Positions 7,536 to 16,390 of a stretch of DNA of 64,000 nt are shown here, piece after piece (position 1 is the stretch's first letter; the number at the start of each line of letters is the position of its first letter). Under the pieces are notes generated by a model. That model had not been told where the DNA came from, searched no databases, and saw only the letters and a program-made list of their open reading frames with translations. Origin of the DNA: Paenibacillus sp. J5C2022 (GTDB taxonomy: Bacteria > Bacillota > Bacilli > Paenibacillales > Paenibacillaceae); the NCBI RefSeq assembly GCF_025567625.1, contig NZ_JAOQJC010000043.1, positions 1 through 64,000 on the forward strand, written 5' to 3'. Position numbers and translations under genes: made by a program.

Positions 7536-8432
7536 ATGGAGCTTCCCAGACTGAAGCTAAGCCGAATGATCAATGTGAATAGCGTGATCAGCTTTAGATA
7601 CGCGGAGTATCCTCGAAGCTTCAAGGCGCAGGACTGCTACGACTTTTGGCAGATGTTCTATGTCGACAAAGGAGTATGGGAGTTTTGCGCCGAACCGGAT
7701 ACGTTCGCCATGAAGCAAGGGGACTGCCTGCTGGTCCCGCCCGGCGTCATTCGCCGCAGCCAGACGAAGCAGGTCACGCCTCCCAATGTCATGATTCTTT
7801 CCTTTGAATGCCGATCTGCCGCTATGAAGCACCTCTCTCGCCGCATATTCCGATTGAACGATCAGGAACACCATATTCTGTCGATGTTGATTCGTGAAGG
7901 CAACAACGCGTTTCTTCCCCCGCCGCTCAACCCGACCCCCAGCAAAGTGCCGTTCAGCCTTAACGAGCACGCTCTTCTGGGAAGCCATCAATTGGTCAGA
8001 AGCTACATCGAGATTCTGCTGGTCTCATTCCTGCGCCGGATCGAATTGGACAGGTCTACGCCGAAATTGTCAACAGTCTCGCAAGAGAATCGGGAGAAAT
8101 CCGCCATCGACAAGCTTCTCCGGTACATCGAGGAGAACTTGGGGGACGATCTATCCCTGCCTTCGCTCTGCCGCAAGTTCGCCATTAGCAGGACGCACTT
8201 GTACAATGCATTCAAAAAAAGATTCGGCTGCGGCATCTCTGAATATGTGCGCAGGGCTCGATTCGAGCAAGCCAAACTCTTCATTCGTGAAGAAACCAGC
8301 AGTATGACCGAAATTGCCGAGCGGCTCGGGTACAGCAGCATTCACTACTTCTCCAGGGACTTCAAGAAAATGATCGGCATGACCCCAACCGAGTACGCCA
8401 AAAGCATTCAGGCCAAGGTATCCCGGACATAA
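7536..8432 (+). CDS. AraC-family transcriptional regulator
   Basis: A 298-residue protein. The N-terminal cupin-like sensor domain has the typical QDCYDFWQMFYVDKG and KQGDCLLVPPGV segments. Two C-terminal HTH motifs begin about residue 205 (LSLPSLCRKFAISRTHLYNAFKKRFGCG, then SSMTEIAERLGYSSIHYFSRDFKKMIGMTP). AGAGGAG at 7518-7524 supports the ATG at 7536. It converges on the minus-strand TIM-barrel/Gfo-Idh operon across a shared terminator. A sugar signal controlling that operon is a reasonable guess. Confidence 0.9.
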   Translation: MELPRLKLSRMINVNSVISFRYAEYPRSFKAQDCYDFWQMFYVDKGVWEFCAEPDTFAMKQGDCLLVPPGVIRRSQTKQVTPPNVMILSFECRSAAMKHLSRRIFRLNDQEHHILSMLIREGNNAFLPPPLNPTPSKVPFSLNEHALLGSHQLVRSYIEILLVSFLRRIELDRSTPKLSTVSQENREKSAIDKLLRYIEENLGDDLSLPSLCRKFAISRTHLYNAFKKRFGCGISEYVRRARFEQAKLFIREETSSMTEIAERLGYSSIHYFSRDFKKMIGMTPTEYAKSIQAKVSRT

Positions 8433-8473
8433 AAGCTGCTTCATCCCTCGCGCTGAAGGAGAAGCAGCTCTTA
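8433..8473. terminator. Bidirectional stem-loop between convergent genes
   Basis: AGCTGCTTC (8434-8442) pairs perfectly with GAAGCAGCT (8461-8469), flanked by A-rich and T-containing ends. It lies exactly between the AraC stop and the end of the minus-strand isomerase-like gene. Confidence 0.6.
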
Positions 8474-8499
8474 TTGCGCAGACTTCCAAATCTATGTAT

Positions 8500-9348
8500 C
8501 TAATCAGCGGCAAGTCCTGCACTGGTCATTAGTTGAATCAATGCTCTCCTTGCTTCCGCAAGTCGACGGTCAATCTCATCGGCATCCAACGAAGAGTCCG
8601 TGCCGTCAATACGTTCGACTACAACCTGACCGGCGAACCCGGTTGCATGAAGATTTCGGAATATTGCGTCAAAATCGACATCGCCCTTACCCGGTATTGG
8701 GAAATCCGAATGACCGCGTGAGCCGCGATGGTCTTTGGCTATGAGCGATACGGTCTGCTCTGCAATGGCCGCCAAGTCGGCAGCGGGATCTATCCCTTCA
8801 TAGTAATGCACATTGCCGGGATCATAGGAGGCTTGCACGGCAGGTGATCCTATTGCCTCAAGCGTCTCTCTCAGGATGGAAGCCGTAGCCGTATTGCCGG
8901 TATGCGGCTTCAAGGTTACCGTTACGCCGGCGCGTTCCGCTTCGGCCGCCACAAGCTGCAACTGCGCAGTGAACGCATCGTCGGCCGCCGCTTGCTCATC
9001 GGCATCGAGCGGTTCATTCGGGAATCGGCGGTATCCCCACGTGCCAAGGCTGATGATCTCTGCGGCACCTACATTTCTTGCAAAAGCAAACAATCGGGCC
9101 GCACGTTCGATCGGCTGCCCCGGGGCAATCCATGACGTGCCGATCAGCATGGACGCTGTCAGCCCATACCGATCCAATTGCCTTACTATCGCCGCCGCCT
9201 CGGCTTCATCTGCGCTCTCCGGCACTTGCTTGCCTTCATGCGGCAATCCGAAGGCCACGTAGCGGTAACCGGCAGCCGCTATGCCTTGCAGCGCCCGTTC
9301 GAACGAGCAGTTCGTATACGGCCAAGTCATGCAAGCAAGCTTGATCAT
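8500..9348 (-). CDS. Sugar phosphate isomerase/epimerase-like TIM-barrel enzyme
   Basis: A 282-residue member of the AP-endonuclease-2/xylose-isomerase-like TIM-barrel family. The start MIKLACMTWPYTNCSFERAL and the strand patterns VTLKPHTGNTA, ASYDPGNVHYYEG and VVVERIDGTDSS contain the His, Asp and Glu that usually bind the divalent metal. Family members isomerise sugars or inositols, or cleave keto-glycosides. The frame extends upstream to 9543, but ATG at 9348 overlaps the stop of the preceding oxidoreductase gene as ATGA, so I start there. It is last in a three-gene minus-strand operon with two Gfo/Idh oxidoreductases, the pairing seen in inositol and C-glycoside catabolism. Confidence 0.85.
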   Translation of the reverse strand: MIKLACMTWPYTNCSFERALQGIAAAGYRYVAFGLPHEGKQVPESADEAEAAAIVRQLDRYGLTASMLIGTSWIAPGQPIERAARLFAFARNVGAAEIISLGTWGYRRFPNEPLDADEQAAADDAFTAQLQLVAAEAERAGVTVTLKPHTGNTATASILRETLEAIGSPAVQASYDPGNVHYYEGIDPAADLAAIAEQTVSLIAKDHRGSRGHSDFPIPGKGDVDFDAIFRNLHATGFAGQVVVERIDGTDSSLDADEIDRRLAEARRALIQLMTSAGLAAD

Positions 9349-10397
9349 TCGTTGCGCCCCCCGCTTGCCGCTTCGCGTCTGCCTGCGGCTGGTCCGTAAT
9401 CGACAGCCACCTCGCGCCGTTCGCGCAGCGAACGAATCGCAGCTTCCGATACGGCAATCGCACGCCATCCGTCCTCCAGCGAGACGAGCGGTTGCACATT
9501 GTCGCGAATACACGACACGAAATGCCCGTTCAGCTTCTCCCACATATCGTTCTCCGCGAAGTGAATCCGCTCTTCCGGTCCGCTATCTTCCTTCAGGATC
9601 AGCTCCCCGTTCGTATTGACGATCGTCAGGCGATCCGTGGCGACACCCGTCGCATCATTCTCAACGCGGGTCACCCATGGCGTGCTGACGTGGGCGATAG
9701 CTCCGCTCGTATAACGAACGGCCAATGTGAAAGCATCATTGACCCCGCCTGCTGCGGGGCTGCTCGCGCCATAAGCGAAGACGCTTTCAATATCTCCGCC
9801 GTACCAGTGCAGCAGGTCGTAATCGTGAGAAGCATGCGAATAGATAGGTCCCGCCTTGTCGCTGCCGTCAAAATACCAATTCGGCGTGTCGTAGTAATGA
9901 TCGCGGTACTTGTCATATACCCTCGTCGTCGGCACAAGAAAGTGAGTCCGCATCGACCATGCCTGCAGCACGTTGCCCGAATCGGGCCGCGACAGGATTT
10001 CCTTCATCTTGCGATATCCCGGCGCGAAACGCAGCGGGTAAGCTGTCATTGCCTTCAGATCGGGCCGCTTCGCGCTGGCCGCAACGATTGAGGAGGCATC
10101 CTCCGGCGATGTCGCAATCACTTTCTCCAGGAACAAATGCTTGCCCGCCTCCAATGCGGCAATGGCAATCTCCGCATGCAAATGATCCGGCGTCGCCACC
10201 CATACAGCGTCCACATCCGTATCAAGCAGCCGCTCGTAGCTGTCGTAAACGCTGCCTCCCACTTCCGCACTTAATTGTTCCGCTTTCTCGCGCGAACGAT
10301 TGTACAGCGCAGCAATCTGCACATCCGGCATTTGCCGCAATGTGCGAGCGTGCAGACTTCCCATCAGCCCGCAGCCAATAATGCCAACTTTAAGCAT
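9345..10397 (-). CDS. Gfo/Idh/MocA-family oxidoreductase
   Basis: A 350-residue NAD(P)-dependent sugar or inositol dehydrogenase-like enzyme. The Rossmann motif GIIGCGLMGSLHARTL is at about residues 5-20. The segment where the family normally has EKP reads LEKVIATSPEDA at about 96, so the lysine is kept but proline is replaced by valine. A C-terminal alpha/beta substrate domain follows, with SHASHDYDLLHWYGG, whose His is the usual substrate-side residue. AAGGAGG precedes the ATG. The stop overlaps the downstream isomerase start by 4 bases; the upstream oxidoreductase ends 21 bases before it. Confidence 0.88.
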   Translation of the reverse strand: MLKVGIIGCGLMGSLHARTLRQMPDVQIAALYNRSREKAEQLSAEVGGSVYDSYERLLDTDVDAVWVATPDHLHAEIAIAALEAGKHLFLEKVIATSPEDASSIVAASAKRPDLKAMTAYPLRFAPGYRKMKEILSRPDSGNVLQAWSMRTHFLVPTTRVYDKYRDHYYDTPNWYFDGSDKAGPIYSHASHDYDLLHWYGGDIESVFAYGASSPAAGGVNDAFTLAVRYTSGAIAHVSTPWVTRVENDATGVATDRLTIVNTNGELILKEDSGPEERIHFAENDMWEKLNGHFVSCIRDNVQPLVSLEDGWRAIAVSEAAIRSLRERREVAVDYGPAAGRREAASGGRNE

Positions 10398-10418
10398 ATG
10401 ACGTCCTCCTTCACTCCA

Positions 10419-11396
10419 TTAGTTGTCCGCCATGGCATACGCGTCCCATATCGCCTGATGCGATCGCAGCGCGTCCCGGCCGTTCGTCTGCGGCAAGCGG
10501 TCTTCGGCAATACACGACAGAAAATGCTCAATCTCATATATGGCCGTCTTCGCCTTGCTCGTATTGGCCTCCGGTGCTTCCTCGTACACAATCTCCTTGC
10601 CCTTATCCGTGACGGCTTCGATCGAGCGGTAGTCTCTGGATACCGTAATAAGTCCCTCGGTCGTATGAATATGGAACAATGCCGGGGGAGCCGCATGCCG
10701 GAATCCCCAGCTGCAGCCGACATGACCGAGCGTGCCGCTCTTGAACAGAATCGTGGCGTGAGCAGTGCCCTCGCCTTCCATCCACTCCGTCCCGAGGCGG
10801 GTGCCCAGTGACACGATCCGTTCCGGCTCGCCGAAAAACCAGAGCAGCAGATCGACGTAATGACAGCCATGACTGAACAGGACGCCGCCGCCAAGCTGGT
10901 CCCTGCGCGAGAACCAGCTTCCCGGACTCGGCTTCAGCATGCCTTCTACCCAGCAATTCGCATTAATCGGCTTGCCGTAGCGGCCGCTGTCCAGCACCTC
11001 CTTCAGCCGGACAAGTGCCGGCAGGTAACGAAGCACGTAAGCCACCATAAGCTTGACGTTGTTCTGCTCTGCCGCTTGAATGACCTGCAGACATTCTTCC
11101 TCCGTATTGGCCAGCGGCTTCTCGACAAGCACATGCTTGCCCTGGGCGATGGCCTGCAGCGCCTGCGGAGCGTGGAGATGATGCGGGGTACACAAGCTGA
11201 TCGCATCGACATCATGCAGAATCGTCGTCCAGTCTGTTGCATACTTGCAGCCGAGCTCTTCGGCAACCGACTTCGCCTTGGCTTCGTCCAGATCGACGAC
11301 CCAGCGCAAGTCCGCCTTTTCCGATTCGTGAAATGCATACGCATGACTGAGTCCCATGTTCAAACCGACAACTGCTGTGCGAATTTGCTTTGACAT
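10419..11396 (-). CDS. Gfo/Idh/MocA-family oxidoreductase, first gene of operon
   Basis: A 325-residue enzyme with N-terminal nucleotide-binding motif AVVGLNMGLSHAYAF (a GxNxG variant of the usual GxGxxG) and a canonical VEKPLANTEEEC at about residues 92-103. The C-terminal domain includes SHGCHYVDLLLWFFGEPE with the conserved His and Asp. The frame runs upstream to 11522, but CGGAGGG sits 8 bases before the ATG at 11396 and the Rossmann fold starts right after. Two different Gfo/Idh proteins in one operon suggest sequential redox steps, or an oxidation-reduction pair around the TIM-barrel enzyme (inference). Confidence 0.88.
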   Translation of the reverse strand: MSKQIRTAVVGLNMGLSHAYAFHESEKADLRWVVDLDEAKAKSVAEELGCKYATDWTTILHDVDAISLCTPHHLHAPQALQAIAQGKHVLVEKPLANTEEECLQVIQAAEQNNVKLMVAYVLRYLPALVRLKEVLDSGRYGKPINANCWVEGMLKPSPGSWFSRRDQLGGGVLFSHGCHYVDLLLWFFGEPERIVSLGTRLGTEWMEGEGTAHATILFKSGTLGHVGCSWGFRHAAPPALFHIHTTEGLITVSRDYRSIEAVTDKGKEIVYEEAPEANTSKAKTAIYEIEHFLSCIAEDRLPQTNGRDALRSHQAIWDAYAMADN

Positions 11397-11633
11397 TTCG
11401 ATACCCTCCGATATTTCTTGCTTGTAGTGCGCGCCTAACATCATCATAATCAGAAAACTCTGCAAAATCTTTGTCCTTTGGGCAGACAGTTTTGCACTTT
11501 CGCTCGATAGTGCCGCAAGCATTTCACCAGTAAGCCGACAACAAATGTTCGGGAATGTTATGCAGCGAGATTCATGAGATCCATGTCCAAAATCCTTTAA
11601 TCATTCTCTAAGGAAGATGTCGAATGGCCTGTG

Positions 11634-11663
11634 TTAGGATGGCTATATGTCTATTTTTATAAT
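11634..11663 (+). promoter_or_regulatory. Possible promoter of the SLH protein gene
   Basis: TATAAT at 11658-11663 is a full -10 match, 24 bases before the ATG. The -35 (TTAGGA at 11634-11639, 18-base spacer) matches only three of six positions. The remaining gap between the divergent genes (11397-11633) shows nothing else I can name. Confidence 0.35.
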
Positions 11664-11687
11664 TAAGATAGAAAGGAAAGATGATCG

Positions 11688-14600
11688 ATGATGATGCGGA
11701 TACAGGGGAATTCATTTGGTCTTGTCCTGATCTGTTTCTTGCTGGTGGCGACGCCTTTGTTGATGATGGTGCCACCCGCAGAGAGAGCGAGCGCGGCGAC
11801 GGATTTTGCTGGAGGGGACGGTTCGGCGGGCGATCCCTGGCAAATTGCGACTCCGGAGCAATTGAATTTGCTGCGGCATTACTTGGGCAGCGCACATGCG
11901 GACAAGCATTACGTGCTGGTTAATGATATAAACCTGCAGCCGTATCTCTCTTCAGGAGGAGAGGGTTATGCGAACTGGGGCGATGAGGGCTGGCTGCCTA
12001 TTGGAGATGGTGGTAACTATTTCGGCGGCCATCTCGATGGAGACGGACATGTCATTAAGGGGCTATCGATTGACCGTCCGTCGCTGAATTGCGTCGGATT
12101 GTTCGGTGTGATGGCGGGAGAAGTCAGGGATTTGGGCATTGAGGATGCGGATATAACGGGCGCTGGTGAAGTCGGCATTCTAGTGGGTAAAATGGGTGTG
12201 GGGAATATCAGCGGCAGCTTCTCCACTGGAAGCGTTCTGGGCGGCTACGGTGCAGGTGGATTAATCGGCAAACTGCATGCTGGAAAGTTGACGACCAGCT
12301 ACAGTACGGCAACAGTCAGCGGCGGGGATTACATCGGAGGATTGATTGGGAGAACATCAAGTGCTTCATCCAGCGAGATCGCGCTCGTCCAAAACAGCTA
12401 CAGTACGGGAGCGGTAACGGGAAGCCAGCATGTTAGCGGATTGGTCGGAAGTAATAATGGAGATTTCGAGAACAATTACAGCTCCGGCAAAGTAACCGGC
12501 AATACGAATGTTGGCGGTATGGTTGGTGATCAAGGCGGCTGGAGTAATTATCTCGGGTTCAGCTACTGGAATACGGAAACGAGCGGAGTGGAAACCTCGC
12601 TCGGCGGCGCGAATGTCATCGGTGTTGATACGGCGGATATGAAAAATGAAACGACGTTTGCCGGATGGGATCCCAACGTCTGGGCATTCTCCGAGGGTGG
12701 TTATCCGGTGTTGAAGGGCATGTGGGCGGAGCAGCAAGTGGATACGGTTCAGCCGTTTTTAGTGGAAGCGTCGATGGATCGGGATGAGGCAAGCCGATTG
12801 CTGCTGGACTTTGACGAGGCGGTTCAAATACTGGATGCCTCGGGACTGACCGGCAAAGTGAACGGGAATCCGGTATCCATCACATACGAGAGCGGAACCG
12901 GGAGCAAGCAACTGGCGTTCACACTGGGAGCACCGGTGGTTTATGGCCAGACCATGACGATATCCTATGAAGCGTCGGCGGGTAATGCGGTCGACTTGGC
13001 CGGCAATGGATGGCAAGATGTGCTCGAGGCCGCCGTTACAATTGAACTGAGTGATAATGCATCCGTATCAGCCGCAGGGAGTGCTTATGGAGTCGATACG
13101 GCAGCGGACATGATTGCGGCTAATGAAACAGGCATCTATGCGGGCGTGACATTGACAGGCGATCTGCTCAGCGGACTTGCCAAGCATGCCGGCGCAGCAT
13201 GGAAGGTGGTTGGAGCGAGTACAATCATCGCAAATGCTGTGGATTTCGATGGAGCGACAGAGAAAGCATTGGATGATGCTCTTGCCACGGGCGATCAATT
13301 GGCGGTGAAAGCGGAGGACGGAACAGTGAGGGTGTACGCCGTTGTTGTGGTTGAGGATACGACCGAGCCTTCTGTCACCTTGGGTACGAATGGTGCGGAA
13401 GCCTGGGCCAAGTCTGCTCAAACGACAGTTACGGTCAGCGATGCGGAAAGCGGTGTAGAGCCCTCATCGCTGCAATATGTGTGGTCAGACAGCAGCATTA
13501 CGCCAGTGTCGGGTTGGATGGCGTTCGATAGCGGGGATACGATCAGCTTATCTGTCGGCGATGGCGATAGGTATCTGCATATCCAAGCCGAAGACGCGGC
13601 GGGCAATGTTGTGAATGATGCCTCGCATCGATTCCGCTTGGATAATACGGCGCCTGCCGTCAGCGTGACGATGGAGGGCGGATCGGGGGGCGGCTATGCG
13701 AATGATACGTGGACGAACCAGGCGGTTGAGGTAAGTGTTCATGCGGCGGATGTCGGAACGGTGACGGGTGTGACCTATTCCATCGACAGCGGCGTCAACT
13801 GGTTCCCGTATGTGTCGGAAGTGGAGCTGCAGGCGGACGGTGTCTATCCGTTGTCGGTTAAAGCTGTGGATGCGGCGGGCAATGAAACAGTGGAACAACG
13901 TACGGTGAAGATCAGCACGAGCGGTCTCCTGTTGACACCGACGTTGACGGAAGAGGGAGGCAGTCCCTATACGAGCGGCGAGTGGACGAGCGAGGACGTA
14001 ACGGTGAGCGTGAACGCCTCAGCAGGGCCGAGCGGCGTCACCTCGCTGACGTATAAGCTGAATGGAGGCGCCGCTCAGCCGTATACGAGCGGACAGCCAA
14101 TTGTGCTTGATGAAGCGGGGGTACATGCGCTGTTGTTTGAAGCCGCTGACGGCGCGGGCAACTCGTTCTCATTGCCGCTGGCGGTGAAGATCGACCGGAC
14201 GGGGCCGATGGTGACCTTCGGCACCAACGGAAGCGAGCTGTGGGACGAGTCGGTCCAGACCACGGTCACGGTAACCGATGGGGAGAGCGGCGTAGCGGCT
14301 TCATCGCTGCAATATGCATGGTCGAGCGATGCAAGCGCGCCGGCGAACGGTTGGACGGCCTTCTCCAGCGGAGAAGTGCTGAGCCTGAATGCGGTGGATG
14401 GCGACTGGCACCTGCATATTCGGGCGCAGGATGAGCTGGGCAATCTCTCCAATGTCGTCTCGGAGCGGTTCCGCATGGATACTTCTTCGGCGGAACTGAG
14501 CGGTCTGTCCTTCTCGGAGGGCGAGCTGAATCCGGCCTTCGCGCCGGGTACGACGGCTTATCGCCTAAGCGTACCTTATCGTGCGGACAGCATCACGATT

Positions 14601-16166
14601 ACGCCTGTCATGACGGATGTGACAGATACCGTGACGGCCAGCGTCTATGGAGGGGCATCGCAGAGCCTAACCAGCGGGCAGAGGAGCGGAGCCATTCCAT
14701 TGCAAGTAGGCGATAATGAAATTTCAATGGTAAATACAGCATTGAACGGCGAGCAGCAGACGTACACGGTGACCGTTACCCGGGTACGAGCACAAGTGTC
14801 GCCTAATCTCACTGGCCCGCGAATTGTGGTGGAGCCATCGGGAGAAGTGCGTATCATTGTGGATTATGCATCGGTACGGCGGGATACACAGCCGGATGGC
14901 AGAGCCGCAGAGCATGTAAGCCTGCAAGAGTGGATAGTGGAACAAGCGCTGTCGCTGGTCAGCGGGGAGCAACCTCGTATCACCATCGAAATCGATGATT
15001 CCACGGGCGTGGTGCAGACGGAGCTGACGGCTGGGGCGCTTGCCAAGGCTTTATCGACTCATGAGAACTTGAACGTGGCTGTGCAGCTTAACGGCTCCAG
15101 TTACCAGCTTGCGATTGCCGCTATACAATGGGAAGAGCTGGCGGAGCGTCTAGGCGTACAGGTGGAGGATTTAAAGCTTAAGATCAAGATGGAGGAAGCC
15201 GCCGAGTCTCTGCAAGAGGCAGCGAGAGAAGCTGCGGTCGCAGCAGGACATGTACTGGCTGGGGAGGTGGTTGATTTCCAAATCATCGTGGAAGCAGGGG
15301 ATCAGCAGCTTGCAATCGAAAGCTTCGGCGGCATGTACATGAACCGATCGATTGTGCCTGATGATAGGAATGGGGATGAGCCGCTGCTGGGCGTGTTGTA
15401 CGATCCGGAAACGAATAGCTTCTATTTCGTTCCTTCGAGCATGGGGGAGCGACGTGACGGATTGGTAGAGGTCATGATGCAGGTGCCGCATAACAGCATG
15501 TATGCGTTATTGGAGCCGAGTGAAGCCAGCTTCGAAGATATGCGCGGCCACTGGGCGCGGGAAGATGTTGAGCTGATGGCGTCGAAGCTGATCGTGCAGG
15601 GCAAGTCGGCATCGGCATTCGCCCCGGATCAGAAGATCACGCGGGCGGAATTCGCGGCGCTGCTGGTGCGTTCGCTTGGATTGTCTGCTGGCGGGAATGA
15701 TGATGCCAACAGTGTTGGAGCGGCGCTATTCGCCGATGTGGATACGGATGTCTGGTATGCGCCTGCCGTATATGCGGCCGTGGACGCGGAGATGGTTAAT
15801 GGCATCTCTGAAGATGCCTTCGCGCCTGATGCACCGATTACACGTGAGCAGATGGCGGTGATGATGGCCAGAGCGATGGCGTATGTTCATCAGCTCGCCG
15901 ATCCTGAGAAACCGGTCCAATACGGTGCGTTGGACGAGATTGGGGCAGCTGGCGGGGACCAGTTGCAGCAGACGGGACTGGCAGCCTTTGTGGATCGCGG
16001 CGAGATTGCGGAGTGGGCGGCGGAAGCAGTAGGCGAGGTTGTGAAGGCTGGCATTATGAGCGGCTTGGATGGATCCCGCATCGCTCCTGCCGCAGATGCA
16101 ACCCGCGCACAGGCGGCTGTCATTCTGAAGCGATTGCTGCTTCATCTGCAATTTATATCAGATTAG
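11688..16166 (+). CDS. Large secreted SLH-domain surface protein with GLUG and Ig-like modules
   Basis: The 1492-residue protein has an N-terminal signal peptide (hydrophobic residues about 8-30, likely cleaved near AERASAA). Next come glycine-rich GLUG-type repeats at about 100-300 (VGLFGVMAGEV, IGGLIGRT, GLVGSNNG). Several bacterial Ig-like domains follow, two starting VTLGTNGAEAW and VTFGTNGSELW that look duplicated. A cadherin-like beta-sandwich (LSGLSFSEGELNPAF) is at about 937-1030. Three SLH domains lie from about 1281 to the end (FEDMRGHWAREDVELM, FADVDTDVWYAPAV, FVDRGEIAEWAAEA). SLH triplets bind pyruvylated secondary wall polymer, so this is a cell-surface protein, likely adhesive or structural; no catalytic domain is visible. 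It is monocistronic, with a terminator at 16207. Confidence 0.92.
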   Translation: MMMRIQGNSFGLVLICFLLVATPLLMMVPPAERASAATDFAGGDGSAGDPWQIATPEQLNLLRHYLGSAHADKHYVLVNDINLQPYLSSGGEGYANWGDEGWLPIGDGGNYFGGHLDGDGHVIKGLSIDRPSLNCVGLFGVMAGEVRDLGIEDADITGAGEVGILVGKMGVGNISGSFSTGSVLGGYGAGGLIGKLHAGKLTTSYSTATVSGGDYIGGLIGRTSSASSSEIALVQNSYSTGAVTGSQHVSGLVGSNNGDFENNYSSGKVTGNTNVGGMVGDQGGWSNYLGFSYWNTETSGVETSLGGANVIGVDTADMKNETTFAGWDPNVWAFSEGGYPVLKGMWAEQQVDTVQPFLVEASMDRDEASRLLLDFDEAVQILDASGLTGKVNGNPVSITYESGTGSKQLAFTLGAPVVYGQTMTISYEASAGNAVDLAGNGWQDVLEAAVTIELSDNASVSAAGSAYGVDTAADMIAANETGIYAGVTLTGDLLSGLAKHAGAAWKVVGASTIIANAVDFDGATEKALDDALATGDQLAVKAEDGTVRVYAVVVVEDTTEPSVTLGTNGAEAWAKSAQTTVTVSDAESGVEPSSLQYVWSDSSITPVSGWMAFDSGDTISLSVGDGDRYLHIQAEDAAGNVVNDASHRFRLDNTAPAVSVTMEGGSGGGYANDTWTNQAVEVSVHAADVGTVTGVTYSIDSGVNWFPYVSEVELQADGVYPLSVKAVDAAGNETVEQRTVKISTSGLLLTPTLTEEGGSPYTSGEWTSEDVTVSVNASAGPSGVTSLTYKLNGGAAQPYTSGQPIVLDEAGVHALLFEAADGAGNSFSLPLAVKIDRTGPMVTFGTNGSELWDESVQTTVTVTDGESGVAASSLQYAWSSDASAPANGWTAFSSGEVLSLNAVDGDWHLHIRAQDELGNLSNVVSERFRMDTSSAELSGLSFSEGELNPAFAPGTTAYRLSVPYRADSITITPVMTDVTDTVTASVYGGASQSLTSGQRSGAIPLQVGDNEISMVNTALNGEQQTYTVTVTRVRAQVSPNLTGPRIVVEPSGEVRIIVDYASVRRDTQPDGRAAEHVSLQEWIVEQALSLVSGEQPRITIEIDDSTGVVQTELTAGALAKALSTHENLNVAVQLNGSSYQLAIAAIQWEELAERLGVQVEDLKLKIKMEEAAESLQEAAREAAVAAGHVLAGEVVDFQIIVEAGDQQLAIESFGGMYMNRSIVPDDRNGDEPLLGVLYDPETNSFYFVPSSMGERRDGLVEVMMQVPHNSMYALLEPSEASFEDMRGHWAREDVELMASKLIVQGKSASAFAPDQKITRAEFAALLVRSLGLSAGGNDDANSVGAALFADVDTDVWYAPAVYAAVDAEMVNGISEDAFAPDAPITREQMAVMMARAMAYVHQLADPEKPVQYGALDEIGAAGGDQLQQTGLAAFVDRGEIAEWAAEAVGEVVKAGIMSGLDGSRIAPAADATRAQAAVILKRLLLHLQFISD

Positions 16167-16206
16167 AATTCGCCATAAACAAGCGATTGGAACTAGGGTG
16201 ATACTA

Positions 16207-16239
16207 AGACACATTCGTCCCTGACGAGTGTGTCTTTTT
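16207..16239 (+). terminator. Strong terminator after the SLH protein
   Basis: AGACACATTCGTC pairs with GACGAGTGTGTCT over 13 bp with one wobble, a three-base loop and a following T-run. Confidence 0.9.
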
Positions 16240-16390
16240 GTTTCTGTTTTTCCAGAAAAGAGGGGTCAGCTATACGTTAAACGCAACTATTTTGCCGAAT
16301 CTGAATAAGCGATCTTGATTGTCCAGTTACTGGAGGTTGTATACTTGGGCATGAGACAGCAAGAACATAATGCGAGGAGGCTTTCTATTA

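Noticed and set aside
8876-9619. Several overlapping plus-strand frames over the TIM-barrel and Gfo/Idh genes
   Set aside because: They are antisense shadows of well-supported minus-strand genes with family motifs.
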